Assembly: GCF_000156235.1 (NCBI RefSeq)
Contig: NZ_DS996805.1
Location: 248,001 to 312,000, forward strand
Direction of reading: 5' to 3'
Source of the DNA: Pseudovibrio sp000156235
Lineage (GTDB): Bacteria > Pseudomonadota > Alphaproteobacteria > Rhizobiales > Stappiaceae
Length of the DNA stretch: 64,000 bases
A model generated the notes under the pieces. It made no database searches, had not been told where the DNA came from, and saw only the letters and a program-made list of their open reading frames with translations. The position numbers were made by a program, and so were the translations under genes. Position 1 is the stretch's first letter; every line of letters begins with the position of its first letter. Positions 18,188 to 26,833 of the stretch are shown here, piece after piece.

Positions 18188-19137
18188 ATGAAAAAAATGA
18201 TCCTTCCAGTTGCGCTGGGTGCAGCGTTCGCAGCGACTTCTTTGTCCGCGGCTTCCGCTGGCACTCTTGAAGACGTGCAAGAGCGCGGCAAACTGCGTTG
18301 TGCGGTTTCTACTGGTCTTGCAGGCTTTTCCTACACTGACGAAAACGGCAAGTGGCAGGGCTTCGACGTTGACTACTGCCGTGCGGTAGCTGCTGCTGTT
18401 CTGGGTGACGCGGATGCTGTTGAGTTCTCTCCAACCACTGGTAAGACCCGCTTTACTGCGCTGGCTTCCGGTGAGGTAGACATCCTGTCCCGTAACACCA
18501 CCTGGACATTCTCCCGTGACGCTGACCTGAAGTTCACCTTCCTGGGTGTGAGCTACTACGACGGTCAGGGCTTCATGGTGAAGAAGTCTCTCGGCGTTGC
18601 TTCTGCTAAAGAGCTGGACGGTGCAACCGTTTGTATCCAGACCGGTACAACTACAGAGCTGAACCTGTCTGACTACTTCACAGCTGAAGGCATGTCTTAC
18701 GAGCCACTGTCCATCGAGACAAACACTGAAGGTCGTGCAAACTACCTTGCAGATGCTTGTGACGTGTACACCACCGATGCTTCCGGTCTGGCTGCTTCCC
18801 GCGCGACTTTCGAGAACGCAGACGACCACATCGTTCTGCCTGAAATCATCTCCAAAGAGCCACTCGGTCCGCTTGTCCGTCATGGCGACGATCAGTGGGC
18901 AGACATTGGCCGCTGGGTTCTAAACGCGCTGAAGATTGCTGAAGAAAAAGGCATCACCGCTGCGAATGCAGACGAAATGGCTGCGAACTCCAAAGACCCA
19001 GAAGTACTGCGTCTGCTTGGTGCTTCCGGCGAAATGGGTGCATCCGTTGGTCTGGGTAACGACTTCGCTCTCGTAGCTATCAAAGCAGTTGGTAACTACG
19101 GTGAAGTGTTCGAGCGTCACCTCGGTACACAGACCAA
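18188..19137 (+). CDS. aapJ: Amino-acid ABC transporter substrate-binding protein, 3' end lost in gap
   Basis: Periplasmic receptor of the general L-amino-acid transporter. ATG 18188 is followed by a clear signal peptide (MKKMILPVALGAAF...SAASAG). The mature sequence is AapJ/YhdW-like: TLEDVQERGKLRCAVSTGLAGFSYTDENGKWQGFDVDYCRAV. About 316 codons precede the N-run; the family is about 340 residues, so roughly 25 C-terminal residues are missing. A continuous frame through the gap into the permease is an artefact of the gap length. First gene of aapJQMP. Confidence 0.93.
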
Positions 19138-19157
19138 NNNNNNNNNNNNNNNNNNNN
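19138..19157. other. Assembly gap (20 N) that swallows the aapJ-aapQ junction
   Basis: Twenty N are a placeholder. The end of AapJ (about 25 residues), the intergenic space and the start of AapQ (about 45 residues) are all absent. The real missing length is probably near 250-300 bases. Confidence 0.95.
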
Positions 19158-19159
19158 AT

Positions 19160-20224
19160 GCTGTCGAGAACCTCGAAGCACTTGGCAAAGATTTCAATTT
19201 CGGATTCTTATACGAACCAGCAGGCTATGACATTGGTCAGGTCCTGGTGAACTACACCTCCGCTTCCGGTCACTGGAAAGCGGCACTTGTCGGCTTGCTC
19301 AACACGCTGCTCGTTGCGTTTCTTGCGTGTGTGACTGCGACTATCATCGGCGTATTTGTCGGTGTTCTGCGTCTCTCCAATAACTGGGTCGTTTCCCGTT
19401 TGATGGCGGTTTACATTGAAGGCGTCCGTAACGTACCGCTGCTGCTGCAAATTCTGGCTTGGTACGCTGTCTTCATTCACGTGTTTCCGACACCAAAGCA
19501 GGCTGTCAAAGCACCAGTTATTGAAGGGGCGGTTTATGCAACAAACCGTGGTTTCTACATTCCGGGACTAACGTTTGACGGTGGCTACCAGATTGTTGTT
19601 GCAGTTCTGCTGGCTTCCATCGCGGGTATTTTTGTCTTCCGTCGTTGGGCGCGTCAGCGTCAGGAAGCAACCGGTCAGATTTTACCAGTTGGCTACATCT
19701 CTCTGGCGATCCTGATTGTACCGACCGTGCTGGCTTACTTTGCTTCTGGCATGCCGATTGGTCTTGATTACCCTGTTGCCGGTCGTTTCAACCTGAAGGG
19801 TGGCCTGAAAGTTGGTACGCCGCTGATTGCTCTGTGGTTTGCGCTTTCCATCTACTCTGCTGCGTTTGTTGCTGAGATTGTGCGCGCAGGTATCATGGCG
19901 ATCAGTAAGGGACAGACAGAAGCTGCTTATGCGCTTGGCCTTCGTCCAAGACGGACCATGAGTCTTGTTGTTCTGCCGCAGTCCCTGCGCATCATCATTC
20001 CTCCAATGATCTCCAACTACCTGAACATCACCAAGAACTCATCTTTGGCGATTGCGGTTGGCTATATGGATCTGACAGGTACGCTCGGCGGTATTACGCT
20101 GAACCAGACCGGTCGTGAGATGGAATGTATGCTGCTGCTCATGGCAACGTATCTGCTGATTTCGCTAAGCATTTCAGCTGTGATGAACGTTTACAACGAA
20201 TCCGTAAAGCTGAAGGGGCGCTAA
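19160..20224 (+). CDS. aapQ: Amino-acid ABC transporter permease, 5' end lost in gap
   Basis: Inner-membrane subunit of the aap transporter. 354 codons are visible to TAA at 20224, with the first ~45 residues missing. The HisM-type permease region starts at HWKAALVGLLNTLLVAFLACV and ends with the ATPase-docking EAA loop (AEIVRAGIMAISKGQTEAAYALGLRPRRTMSLVVLPQSLRIIIPPM). A large periplasmic insert between the first and later helices is characteristic of AapQ. aapM begins one base after the stop. Confidence 0.93.
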   Translation, partial: AVENLEALGKDFNFGFLYEPAGYDIGQVLVNYTSASGHWKAALVGLLNTLLVAFLACVTATIIGVFVGVLRLSNNWVVSRLMAVYIEGVRNVPLLLQILAWYAVFIHVFPTPKQAVKAPVIEGAVYATNRGFYIPGLTFDGGYQIVVAVLLASIAGIFVFRRWARQRQEATGQILPVGYISLAILIVPTVLAYFASGMPIGLDYPVAGRFNLKGGLKVGTPLIALWFALSIYSAAFVAEIVRAGIMAISKGQTEAAYALGLRPRRTMSLVVLPQSLRIIIPPMISNYLNITKNSSLAIAVGYMDLTGTLGGITLNQTGREMECMLLLMATYLLISLSISAVMNVYNESVKLKGR

Positions 20225-20225
20225 G

Positions 20226-21344
20226 ATGAGTGAAAACACTTTTGCCTATGTCGCGACCTCTGAAAAGCCTCAGTTGCCGCCCCCCCAGGGCACAACTGGT
20301 GCTGTTGGCTGGGCTCGTGAGAACCTGTTCTCTTCACCGCTGAATACTATTTTGACGCTTGTTTCCGTCTTTGTAGTGTTTTCGACGGTCCCTGGCATCT
20401 TTAACTGGGCGTTTGTTAACTCCGTCTGGAACGCAAACTCTCTGGATGAGTGCCGTGCGCTGACAGAAAATGGTGCTTGCTGGGCGGTTATTCGTGAGCG
20501 TTATCATCAGTTCCTGTTTGGCTTCTACCCAACTGAGCTGTACTGGCGTCCAATCTTGGCCTTTGTACTGCTGTTTGTGGCTCTGGTTCCTGCTCTTTGG
20601 GACGGTATGCCGAAGCGCGGTGCTGCGTTGATGGCCTCCATGACCTACCCATTTGTGGCTTTCTGGCTGATCTGGGGTGGTTTTGGTCTTGAGCCAGTGT
20701 CTTCCACCAAGCTGGGTGGTCTGCTGCTGACCATGATCATTGGTGTGTCCGGTATTTCGTTCTCGCTGCCGATTGGTATTGTGCTGGCGCTGTCCCGTAG
20801 CTCCAACCTGCCGATCGTGAAGTCACTGGCTGTGATCTTCATCGAGTTCATCCGCGGTGTGCCGCTGATTACCCTTCTGTTTGTTGCGCACGTTCTGCTC
20901 AACTACTTCCTGCCGAAGGGCGTAAACTTCGACATCGTGCTGCGTGTTGTCATCATGGTGACGCTGTTTGCCAGTGCTTACATGGCGGAGGTTATCCGTG
21001 GTGGTCTGGCGGCCTTGCCTAAGGGACAGTACGAGGCTGCGGATGCGTTGGGGCTGAGTTATTGGCAGAGCATGCGTCTGATTATTCTGCCGCAAGCGCT
21101 GAAAATCTCCATCCCAGGAATCGTGAATACCTTTATCGGCCTGTTTAAGGACACCACTCTGGTGCTGATCATTGGCCTTATGGATCCTCTCGGACTGGTT
21201 GCGCCTACGCTTGCTGACCAACGTTGGAATGGTATCTTTGTGGAACTTTATGCGTTTATCGCGTTCATGTTCTTTATCTTCTGCTTTGCAATGTCCCGAT
21301 ATTCGATGTATTTGGAACGCAAACTGCATACCGGCCATCGCTAG
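20226..21344 (+). CDS. aapM: Amino-acid ABC transporter permease
   Basis: 372 residues, the second permease of the heterodimer. The N-terminal polar region precedes a helix, a periplasmic part with WNANSLDECRALTENGACWAVI, and the HisM-type core. The EAA loop is EVIRGGLAALPKGQYEAADALGLSYWQSMRLIILPQALKISIPGI. It follows aapQ with a single-base gap and precedes aapP by 37 bases. Confidence 0.95.
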   Translation: MSENTFAYVATSEKPQLPPPQGTTGAVGWARENLFSSPLNTILTLVSVFVVFSTVPGIFNWAFVNSVWNANSLDECRALTENGACWAVIRERYHQFLFGFYPTELYWRPILAFVLLFVALVPALWDGMPKRGAALMASMTYPFVAFWLIWGGFGLEPVSSTKLGGLLLTMIIGVSGISFSLPIGIVLALSRSSNLPIVKSLAVIFIEFIRGVPLITLLFVAHVLLNYFLPKGVNFDIVLRVVIMVTLFASAYMAEVIRGGLAALPKGQYEAADALGLSYWQSMRLIILPQALKISIPGIVNTFIGLFKDTTLVLIIGLMDPLGLVAPTLADQRWNGIFVELYAFIAFMFFIFCFAMSRYSMYLERKLHTGHR

Positions 21345-21381
21345 TCGCCTGGTGCATGCCTAAAAATTCGGAGTTATAAAA

Positions 21382-22182
21382 ATGAGTGACGTAAACCTCG
21401 CTGAAGATATCCAGGCGGACCGCTCTAAAATGCATGTATCCGATACCGATGTGGCTATCGAGATTACAGGTATGAACAAGTGGTACGGAGACTTCCACGT
21501 TCTGCGTGACATTAACCTAAAGGTTATGCGCGGCGAACGTATCGTTATCTGTGGCCCGTCCGGTTCTGGTAAATCCACCATGATCCGCTGCATCAACCGC
21601 CTTGAGGAACATCAGAAGGGCCGTATCGTTGTTGACGGTATTGAGCTGACTTCTGACCTTAAGAAGATTGATGAGATCCGCCGCGAAGTGGGTATGTGCT
21701 TCCAGCACTTCAACCTGTTCCCGCATCTGACCATTCTGGAGAACTGTACACTGGCTCCAATCTGGGTTCGCAAGATGCCAAAGAAGCAGGCTGAAGAGAT
21801 TGCGATGCACTATCTTGAGCGCGTGAAGATCCCTGAGCAGGCCAACAAGTATCCTGGTCAGCTTTCCGGTGGTCAGCAGCAGCGTGTGGCGATTGCCCGT
21901 TCGCTCTGCATGAACCCGAAGGTCATGCTGTTTGATGAGCCAACATCTGCGCTTGACCCTGAGATGATCAAGGAAGTGCTGGACGTGATGATCGGTCTGG
22001 CGGAAGAGGGTATGACCATGCTCTGCGTGACCCACGAAATGGGCTTTGCCCGTAAAGTGGCGAACCGCGTGATCTTCATGGATCAGGGCCAGATTGTTGA
22101 GCAGAATGAGCCAGAGCCATTCTTCACCAATCCGCAGCATGAGCGTACTCAGCTGTTCCTCTCCCAGATCCTCAACCACTGA
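21382..22182 (+). CDS. aapP: Amino-acid ABC transporter ATP-binding protein
   Basis: 266-residue ATPase driving uptake. Walker A GPSGSGKST at 58-66, Q-loop in CFQHFNLFPH, signature LSGGQ at 161-165, Walker B VMLFDEP at 181-187 and the switch histidine in CVTHEMGFA. Close to GlnQ/HisP-type polar amino-acid ATPases. The first ~25 residues are a variable polar extension. It is the last gene of the operon, ended by a strong terminator. Confidence 0.96.
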   Translation: MSDVNLAEDIQADRSKMHVSDTDVAIEITGMNKWYGDFHVLRDINLKVMRGERIVICGPSGSGKSTMIRCINRLEEHQKGRIVVDGIELTSDLKKIDEIRREVGMCFQHFNLFPHLTILENCTLAPIWVRKMPKKQAEEIAMHYLERVKIPEQANKYPGQLSGGQQQRVAIARSLCMNPKVMLFDEPTSALDPEMIKEVLDVMIGLAEEGMTMLCVTHEMGFARKVANRVIFMDQGQIVEQNEPEPFFTNPQHERTQLFLSQILNH

Positions 22183-22203
22183 TCTGGTCAGAGTTCCAAG
22201 TTC

Positions 22204-22234
22204 AAAGCCTCGCTGTTTCAGCGGGGCTTTTTTT
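22204..22234 (+). terminator. Rho-independent terminator of the aap operon
   Basis: AAGCCTCGCTG pairs with CAGCGGGGCTT (one G-T) around TTT, followed by seven T. Confidence 0.88.
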
Positions 22235-22288
22235 GTGCTGGTCGCCTGCCTCTTTGTAACGTTCGAATATCGCTTATCTGGGTTTCTC

Positions 22289-23404
22289 CTACAAAGCCTG
22301 TGCGCTTCTTACGGCGGCGTGCAGGCCTCGGCGGTGGGCGCCGGGGCTGCTCCAGGACTTTAGGAGGAAGTCGCGTATGTCGGCGTGGTGGGCTTTGGTG
22401 AACTGTGCGGCTTCCAGTGCGCTGACAATGCGGGAGGTGCGGATGCCTTCGTTGGCGGCGTAGGCGATGAGGGATGGATTGCGGCGGGCCTGAGCGCGGG
22501 TGAGAGGATTGCCGTGTTTGTCCAAAATGGCGCCATCGGCGTTGGTTTGCGGCACGGCCATGTGGTGGACGGCGACGACTTCCCAGCGGTTGTTGAAGAC
22601 GGGAGAACCGGAGCTGCCTTTCTGTGTATCGCCCGAGTACCAGCAAAACATGTGTGCATCAGTTCCATTTTCAATATGCAGAAGGTGGTTGTTATGAACG
22701 ACCACGGCTTTGTTGCGGCCAAGGGGATGCTGAATGATATTAATCGGATCTCCCTTCTTGATTTTGCCTTGCTGGCGGATGAGGGCGTGCCAGCCGTAAT
22801 GATCCAGCGGAATAAAGCCGGGATCTTCATCCACTACCGCGACCACTGCGATGTCCAGTTCCTCACCGGCCCAGAAAAAGCGGTCTGGATCGATGGAGCA
22901 GATCTTTGAAGGGGTTTGGTTGCCAATGCGGTTGGTCTCTGCGCCAAGCTCAAAGAAGTGGGCTTTGGCGTCTTCTGGCGTGCTGAGAACATGATGGTTG
23001 GTCATCATCAGGCCATGGCCTACCAGAAAGCCTGTGCCGAACCTCAGTCCTTCGACGTGCTCAATTCTGCCAACAGAACGAGCGGCATAGAGGCCGTACT
23101 CAAAAAACTCGATGGGGAGCAAATCGTTTTGCGTGCCGATCAGGGCTTCCTTGCCAATGCTGGTGAGGTCTGGCTTTTCTTCTTCAAAGATCGGGCTCTG
23201 AACGGGCGTGGTTTGACCTTCAGACATGGCCAGCGTGGCAGCGCGTTGATTGTAGAGGGCCAACCGTTCCTTGCTGTCTGTTTCTGCCTGAGTTCCTGCC
23301 AGAATTGCGCTGCGGGTCTTTTTTAATTCCCCGCTTCGGTCTCTTAGTCGTTGGGCTGCTTTTTCAAGTAATACACTGTTTAAATTCTGTAATTTAAGGG
23401 TCAT
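22289..23404 (-). CDS. Cytoplasmic trypsin-like (S1/V8-type) serine protease
   Basis: 371 residues from ATG 23404, preceded by AAAGG; a longer upstream frame lacks a ribosome site. The protease domain begins around 105. Its triad is H138 in MTNHHVL, D184 in ELDIAVV and S265 in QKGSSGSPVF. The glutamyl-endopeptidase-like layout is followed by EVVAVHHMAVPQTNADG. There is no signal peptide. The first ~100 residues are charged and may be a coiled-coil or regulatory domain. It is divergent, 97 bases apart, from an SGNH hydrolase that is also cytoplasmic. The target is unknown, and the pairing is discussed as a finding. Confidence 0.85.
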   Translation of the reverse strand: MTLKLQNLNSVLLEKAAQRLRDRSGELKKTRSAILAGTQAETDSKERLALYNQRAATLAMSEGQTTPVQSPIFEEEKPDLTSIGKEALIGTQNDLLPIEFFEYGLYAARSVGRIEHVEGLRFGTGFLVGHGLMMTNHHVLSTPEDAKAHFFELGAETNRIGNQTPSKICSIDPDRFFWAGEELDIAVVAVVDEDPGFIPLDHYGWHALIRQQGKIKKGDPINIIQHPLGRNKAVVVHNNHLLHIENGTDAHMFCWYSGDTQKGSSGSPVFNNRWEVVAVHHMAVPQTNADGAILDKHGNPLTRAQARRNPSLIAYAANEGIRTSRIVSALEAAQFTKAHHADIRDFLLKSWSSPGAHRRGLHAAVRSAQAL

Positions 23405-23501
23405 GAAATGTACCTTTAAATTGTTATCTGCATATGGCAAGCTTAACCGTAAACTCACCTCTTGTGTAAAGTTTAATAGTTAATCGTAGAGGGGGAATAC
23501 T

Positions 23502-24530
23502 ATGAAAATTACATATGATGAGTTTTTGAAGTTGGCTCGTGACCCGAGTGTCCCTGAAGAGCAACTTCTGAAATACTGCAGGGTTGTTCGGCATACGGGT
23601 GCATTCGACATACAGTTCCAGGTGAAGCCGGAACTGGTGGAGATGACCGAGATTGATGAGGAGTTTGAGAATGCTCTTCAGATCGGTAACTGGGCCTCCC
23701 GCATTCGTCGGTACTGGCGCTTCAAAGAAGCCATGAAGGATCATCCTGAACGGCCTATGCTGATCTCTGAAGGGGACAGCTGGTTTCAGTTTCCAATTAT
23801 CATTGACGATGTGATTGATCATCTGAGCGAGCACTACAACATTTACTCGCTGGGTGCTGCGGGAGATACGGCGCAGAACATGGTCTACGGTCCGGACCGC
23901 GCCCGGCGGCGGGAATATCTCTCCGCGCTTTATGACTACAAGGACAAGGTCTCCGGCTTCCTGTTCTCAGCTGCCGGAAACGACATTATCGGCGAAGATC
24001 CGGATACGGGTGTTGCAGTTCTCTTTGACATTCTTCAGGACTTCAACGGCGATATCAACGATGTGGACGGGCATATCAACCGCGTGGCCTTTGATGAGAA
24101 GCTTGCTTTCCTGAAAGGGGCGTATGAGCGAGTGATCAGCGATATTCGTGGGGTTTCTGAGTTGCAGAACATGCCTGTGTTCGTGCATGGCTATGATTAC
24201 GTGTTCCCTTACAAGTGGCAGGGAGATACACGCGATCCGCTGCATGCGGCCAAGGATGAGTGGCTGGGAGAACCGTTGTCTGACCGCAACATCCCGAGTG
24301 TGTTGGGACGGAAGATTATCAGCGCCATGCTGGATGAGCTTTATGCCATGCTGGATGGTCTGGCGGCCGCGGATGCCAATGTGATTGTAGTGGATTGCCG
24401 GGGTGCTATGCCAAACCTGACGGATTGGGTGGATGAGATCCACGGCACGTCTGACGGCTTTGCCAAGGTTGCGGGCCGGTTCAAGATGGCGATTGATCAG
24501 GCGCTGGTTGCCCATGGCGCCATGACCTGA
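23502..24530 (+). CDS. SGNH/GDSL-type hydrolase, probably cytoplasmic
   Basis: 342 residues with the ATG at 23502 after AGAGGGGG. The SGNH blocks can be read: GDSW at 91-94 with nucleophile S93 (Trp replaces the usual Leu), a glycine in LGAAGD near 118, GND at 159-161, and D311-x-x-H314 near the C-terminus. About 85 N-terminal residues, including a KITYDEFLKLARDPSVPEEQL segment, precede the catalytic domain. No signal peptide is present, unusual for an esterase of this class. Together with the divergent protease it may form a two-gene unit. A strong terminator follows. Substrate unknown. Confidence 0.75.
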   Translation: MKITYDEFLKLARDPSVPEEQLLKYCRVVRHTGAFDIQFQVKPELVEMTEIDEEFENALQIGNWASRIRRYWRFKEAMKDHPERPMLISEGDSWFQFPIIIDDVIDHLSEHYNIYSLGAAGDTAQNMVYGPDRARRREYLSALYDYKDKVSGFLFSAAGNDIIGEDPDTGVAVLFDILQDFNGDINDVDGHINRVAFDEKLAFLKGAYERVISDIRGVSELQNMPVFVHGYDYVFPYKWQGDTRDPLHAAKDEWLGEPLSDRNIPSVLGRKIISAMLDELYAMLDGLAAADANVIVVDCRGAMPNLTDWVDEIHGTSDGFAKVAGRFKMAIDQALVAHGAMT

Positions 24531-24551
24531 ACCAAGCAGGTGAGTTGACGT

Positions 24552-24589
24552 GAGAGCACCGGCCATGAAAACCGGTGCTCTCTTTTTTT
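24552..24589 (+). terminator. Rho-independent terminator
   Basis: GAGAGCACCGG pairs with CCGGTGCTCTC around an unpaired nine-base loop, then T7. It ends the SGNH hydrolase transcript. Confidence 0.9.
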
Positions 24590-24630
24590 GCCGATGGGGC
24601 GGCGTGTTGTGTGAGGTGTTCTTGTCGGCG

Positions 24631-25248
24631 CTAGGCGAGGATCTGAGAGATGCCTGCCTTGGCAGTGAGTTGCAGTTCCTCGCGCGAGGTGCCGGAGCGG
24701 GCGCGTAGAGAGAGACCGTTGAGCAGACAACCCAGCAGGTGGCCGGTGATCTCGGCGCTTTGTCTTGGCTGGATTTTCTGATCTTTGATCGCGACTTCTA
24801 CGGTTTCGCGCATGGACTGGTCGATGGTGTCGAGGACCATTCTCAGGACTTCCCTGATCTCCTCATCCGCGCCAGCCTCTGCTGGGGCGGTGCAGGTGAC
24901 AAAACAGCCGAGCGGGCCACCGTCTTCCATGGAAGCTTCTGGCCGGTAAATCTCCATGGCTTTCATGAAGACCTTCTCAAGGCCTTTGGAAAGGTCAGGC
25001 TCGGAGAGGATGGCGTTTTCGGTGCGTTTGCCCATCATCTCTGCGAAATGCTGCAGACATTTGATGTACATGTCCTTCTTGGAGCCGAAGGCGGCATAAA
25101 GGCTTGGGCGGTTGATTCCGGTTTCCGCGGAGATCTGATCCAGGCTGGTGGCCGAGAAGCCGTTTTCCCAGAAAATTCGCTGCATTGTGGTCAGGGCGGT
25201 TTCTTTGTCATAGAGGCGGGGACGCCCGCGTGGTCGTGATGTACTCAT
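24631..25248 (-). CDS. TetR-family transcriptional regulator
   Basis: 205 residues. The N-terminal helix-turn-helix is clear (ALTTMQRIFWENGFSATSLDQISAETGINRPSLYAAFGSKKDMY, about 17-60), and the C-terminal ligand domain contains GCFVTCTAPAEAGADEEI. It reads away from an HD-domain gene, and the 87-base gap between them carries a large imperfect palindrome next to its start, which suggests autoregulation and control of the HD gene. Ligand unknown. It converges on the SGNH hydrolase. Confidence 0.92.
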   Translation of the reverse strand: MSTSRPRGRPRLYDKETALTTMQRIFWENGFSATSLDQISAETGINRPSLYAAFGSKKDMYIKCLQHFAEMMGKRTENAILSEPDLSKGLEKVFMKAMEIYRPEASMEDGGPLGCFVTCTAPAEAGADEEIREVLRMVLDTIDQSMRETVEVAIKDQKIQPRQSAEITGHLLGCLLNGLSLRARSGTSREELQLTAKAGISQILA

Positions 25249-25250
25249 TT

Positions 25251-25306
25251 ATGTACTGCTTCGCATAAAAATATTGAGCTCTAAATATTGATGCGATACG
25301 GTACAT
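25251..25306. promoter_or_regulatory. Putative TetR operator palindrome
   Basis: ATGTACTGCTTCGCAT (25251-25266) and ATGCGATACGGTACAT (25291-25306) are inverted repeats matching at 13 of 16 positions. The space between them contains AATATT near both sides. The element occupies the divergent promoter between the TetR gene and the HD-domain gene, where an autoregulatory operator is expected. Confidence 0.6.
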
Positions 25307-25335
25307 AATTATTTTTGTAATTGGAAGAGTGAGTT

Positions 25336-26139
25336 ATGTCTGAAACGGCAAAGGATTGTGGAGCCTCTGAGCGTGTAATGGGAAGCCTGAGCTGGGGCCA
25401 GAGAACGGGGGACTACAGCAAAGGACGGATGACGCGGCTGGAACATTTGAAGCTTGTTGGCAATCTGGTGCGCACGCAGCTGGTGGATCTGGGCGATACG
25501 GTGAAGGATCGGCTGGGTTTGCTGTCGCCGGTTTACTCAGAGCTGGAGGCGTTGTTGCCCTCTGAGACCTCATTGGTACGCGATAGTCTGGATTTTGCGG
25601 TGGAGACCCATGATGCAAGGCTGTTGCACCACAGTTGGCGGACTTATCTGTTCGGGGTGCTGCTGGGTGAGTATGCAAGTGTGTCTTTTGATCGGGAGCT
25701 GTTGTTTTCCGCAGCGATTTTGCATGATAGTGGGCTGATCAACAATCGGCAGACGCAGGTGCATGAGTGCTGCTTTGCGATATCAGGGGCGGGGGTGGCG
25801 TGCAACCATCTTTCCAGCTGCGGGCATGACAGGGACACGGTGCACAAGGTGGGCGATGCGATCGCGCTGCACTTGAATGCCTATGTGTCGGCCCGTGCTC
25901 ATGGAGGTGAGGCGTATCTGGTGAACCGGGGGGCGATGTGTGATCTGTTTGGCGCAGGGCATCGCCGGATGGCTAAATCCAGTGTGGAGCAGATTATGAA
26001 CAAGCACCCGCGAGATGGGGTGATTGAGGCGCTGGAGTTTGAAACTGCAAGTCATATGAAGGGCACGCGGCCCTATGTGCTGACGAAACTCACAGGCGGC
26101 ACAGCGCCCAAAACCGTGTTTGACGTTTACGGCGTATAA
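25336..26139 (+). CDS. HD-domain protein
   Basis: 267 residues. The centre has the HD metal-binding pattern: H98-H99-S-W-R, then FSAAILH130D131SG, and later histidines in VHECCFAISGAG and HKVGDAIALHLNAY. The arrangement is like small HD phosphohydrolases or cyanamide-hydratase-like proteins rather than nucleotide-signalling HD-GYP proteins. No membrane segment or signal is seen. The ATG at 25336 lies downstream of the TetR palindrome and probably belongs to its regulon. Reaction unknown. Confidence 0.75.
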   Translation: MSETAKDCGASERVMGSLSWGQRTGDYSKGRMTRLEHLKLVGNLVRTQLVDLGDTVKDRLGLLSPVYSELEALLPSETSLVRDSLDFAVETHDARLLHHSWRTYLFGVLLGEYASVSFDRELLFSAAILHDSGLINNRQTQVHECCFAISGAGVACNHLSSCGHDRDTVHKVGDAIALHLNAYVSARAHGGEAYLVNRGAMCDLFGAGHRRMAKSSVEQIMNKHPRDGVIEALEFETASHMKGTRPYVLTKLTGGTAPKTVFDVYGV

Positions 26140-26145
26140 CGCTGA

Positions 26146-26733
26146 TCAGAGTACCAGGGAGAGCAGTTTACCCACTTCGGTGTGCTGCTCTTCGGTGGTT
26201 GGATACTCGCCGCAGACGCGGCTGATGGCGGCGTGGATCATGAAAGCGCGCACAGAAACGGCGCCCAGTTTTGGGTCCATGGCGCGGATGGATTTATCCT
26301 GCTGGCCCTTTTCGATGAAGCGCTGAAACAGCTTGTCGATGCTTCCGGCCACATCAAGGAAATTTTCTGCCCGACTGCCTTTTTCCCAGCCTGCGACGTC
26401 GATGAAGATGCGCAGAAATTCTGGTTGTTTTTCAAAGTACTGTAGAATCTTCATGAGAGAGTGATTCAATTGCTCGCGGCCACTTGCCGTGCTTGTTTCA
26501 GCTTCTTCGTGCAAGGCATCCACGCAGATCTTGAGCTCCTTCAAACCGATCTCCGCAAACAGGCCGAGCTTGTCGCCGAAGTGGGCGAAGAGCGTGCCTT
26601 TGGAGACATTGGCCTGCTCCGCGATGCTTTCTGTGCTGACCGCGTTGAAGTTGCCCTGATTGAACAGATCTGTGGCGGCCACCAAAATGCGCTGGCGGGT
26701 TTCTTGTGCTCGTTTTTGTTTGCCCTGAAGCAT
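26146..26733 (-). CDS. TetR-family transcriptional regulator
   Basis: 195 residues from ATG 26733, with GAGGG just upstream; a longer frame to 26790 would run through the operator repeats and is rejected. Helix-turn-helix: RQRILVAATDLFNQGNFNAVSTESIAEQANVSKGTLFAHFGDK. It faces away from a quinone-reductase-like gene, with three palindromic boxes between them, so it likely represses itself and that gene. The convergent HD gene ends seven bases from its stop. Confidence 0.92.
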   Translation of the reverse strand: MLQGKQKRAQETRQRILVAATDLFNQGNFNAVSTESIAEQANVSKGTLFAHFGDKLGLFAEIGLKELKICVDALHEEAETSTASGREQLNHSLMKILQYFEKQPEFLRIFIDVAGWEKGSRAENFLDVAGSIDKLFQRFIEKGQQDKSIRAMDPKLGAVSVRAFMIHAAISRVCGEYPTTEEQHTEVGKLLSLVL

Positions 26734-26754
26734 GGTTCCCTCAAATTCAATAAA

Positions 26755-26818
26755 GTGACTATGGTCAAAAAATAAATTGACTCCAGTCATATTTTGAAAA
26801 TAAGTTGACCGCAGTCAA
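26755..26818. promoter_or_regulatory. Three-box TetR operator array, TGAC-N4-GTCA
   Basis: Three copies of an inverted repeat occur between the divergent genes: GTGACTATGGTCAA at 26755, TTGACTCCAGTCAT at 26777 and TTGACCGCAGTCAA at 26805. The third is a perfect TTGAC-N4-GTCAA palindrome. The last box is only about 15 bases from the start of the reductase gene. The position and symmetry fit a TetR dimer operator. Confidence 0.75.
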
Positions 26819-26833
26819 ATAAATGGAGTTCCC

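Noticed and set aside
18161..20224. A single 687-residue substrate-binding/permease fusion protein
   Set aside because: The frame only continues because twenty N happen to keep phase; both halves lack their expected ends, so these are two genes, aapJ and aapQ, with a collapsed gap.
26733..26790. An N-terminal extension of the second TetR regulator
   Set aside because: It would place coding sequence over two of the palindromic boxes, and GAGGG next to ATG 26733 gives a better start that matches the family.
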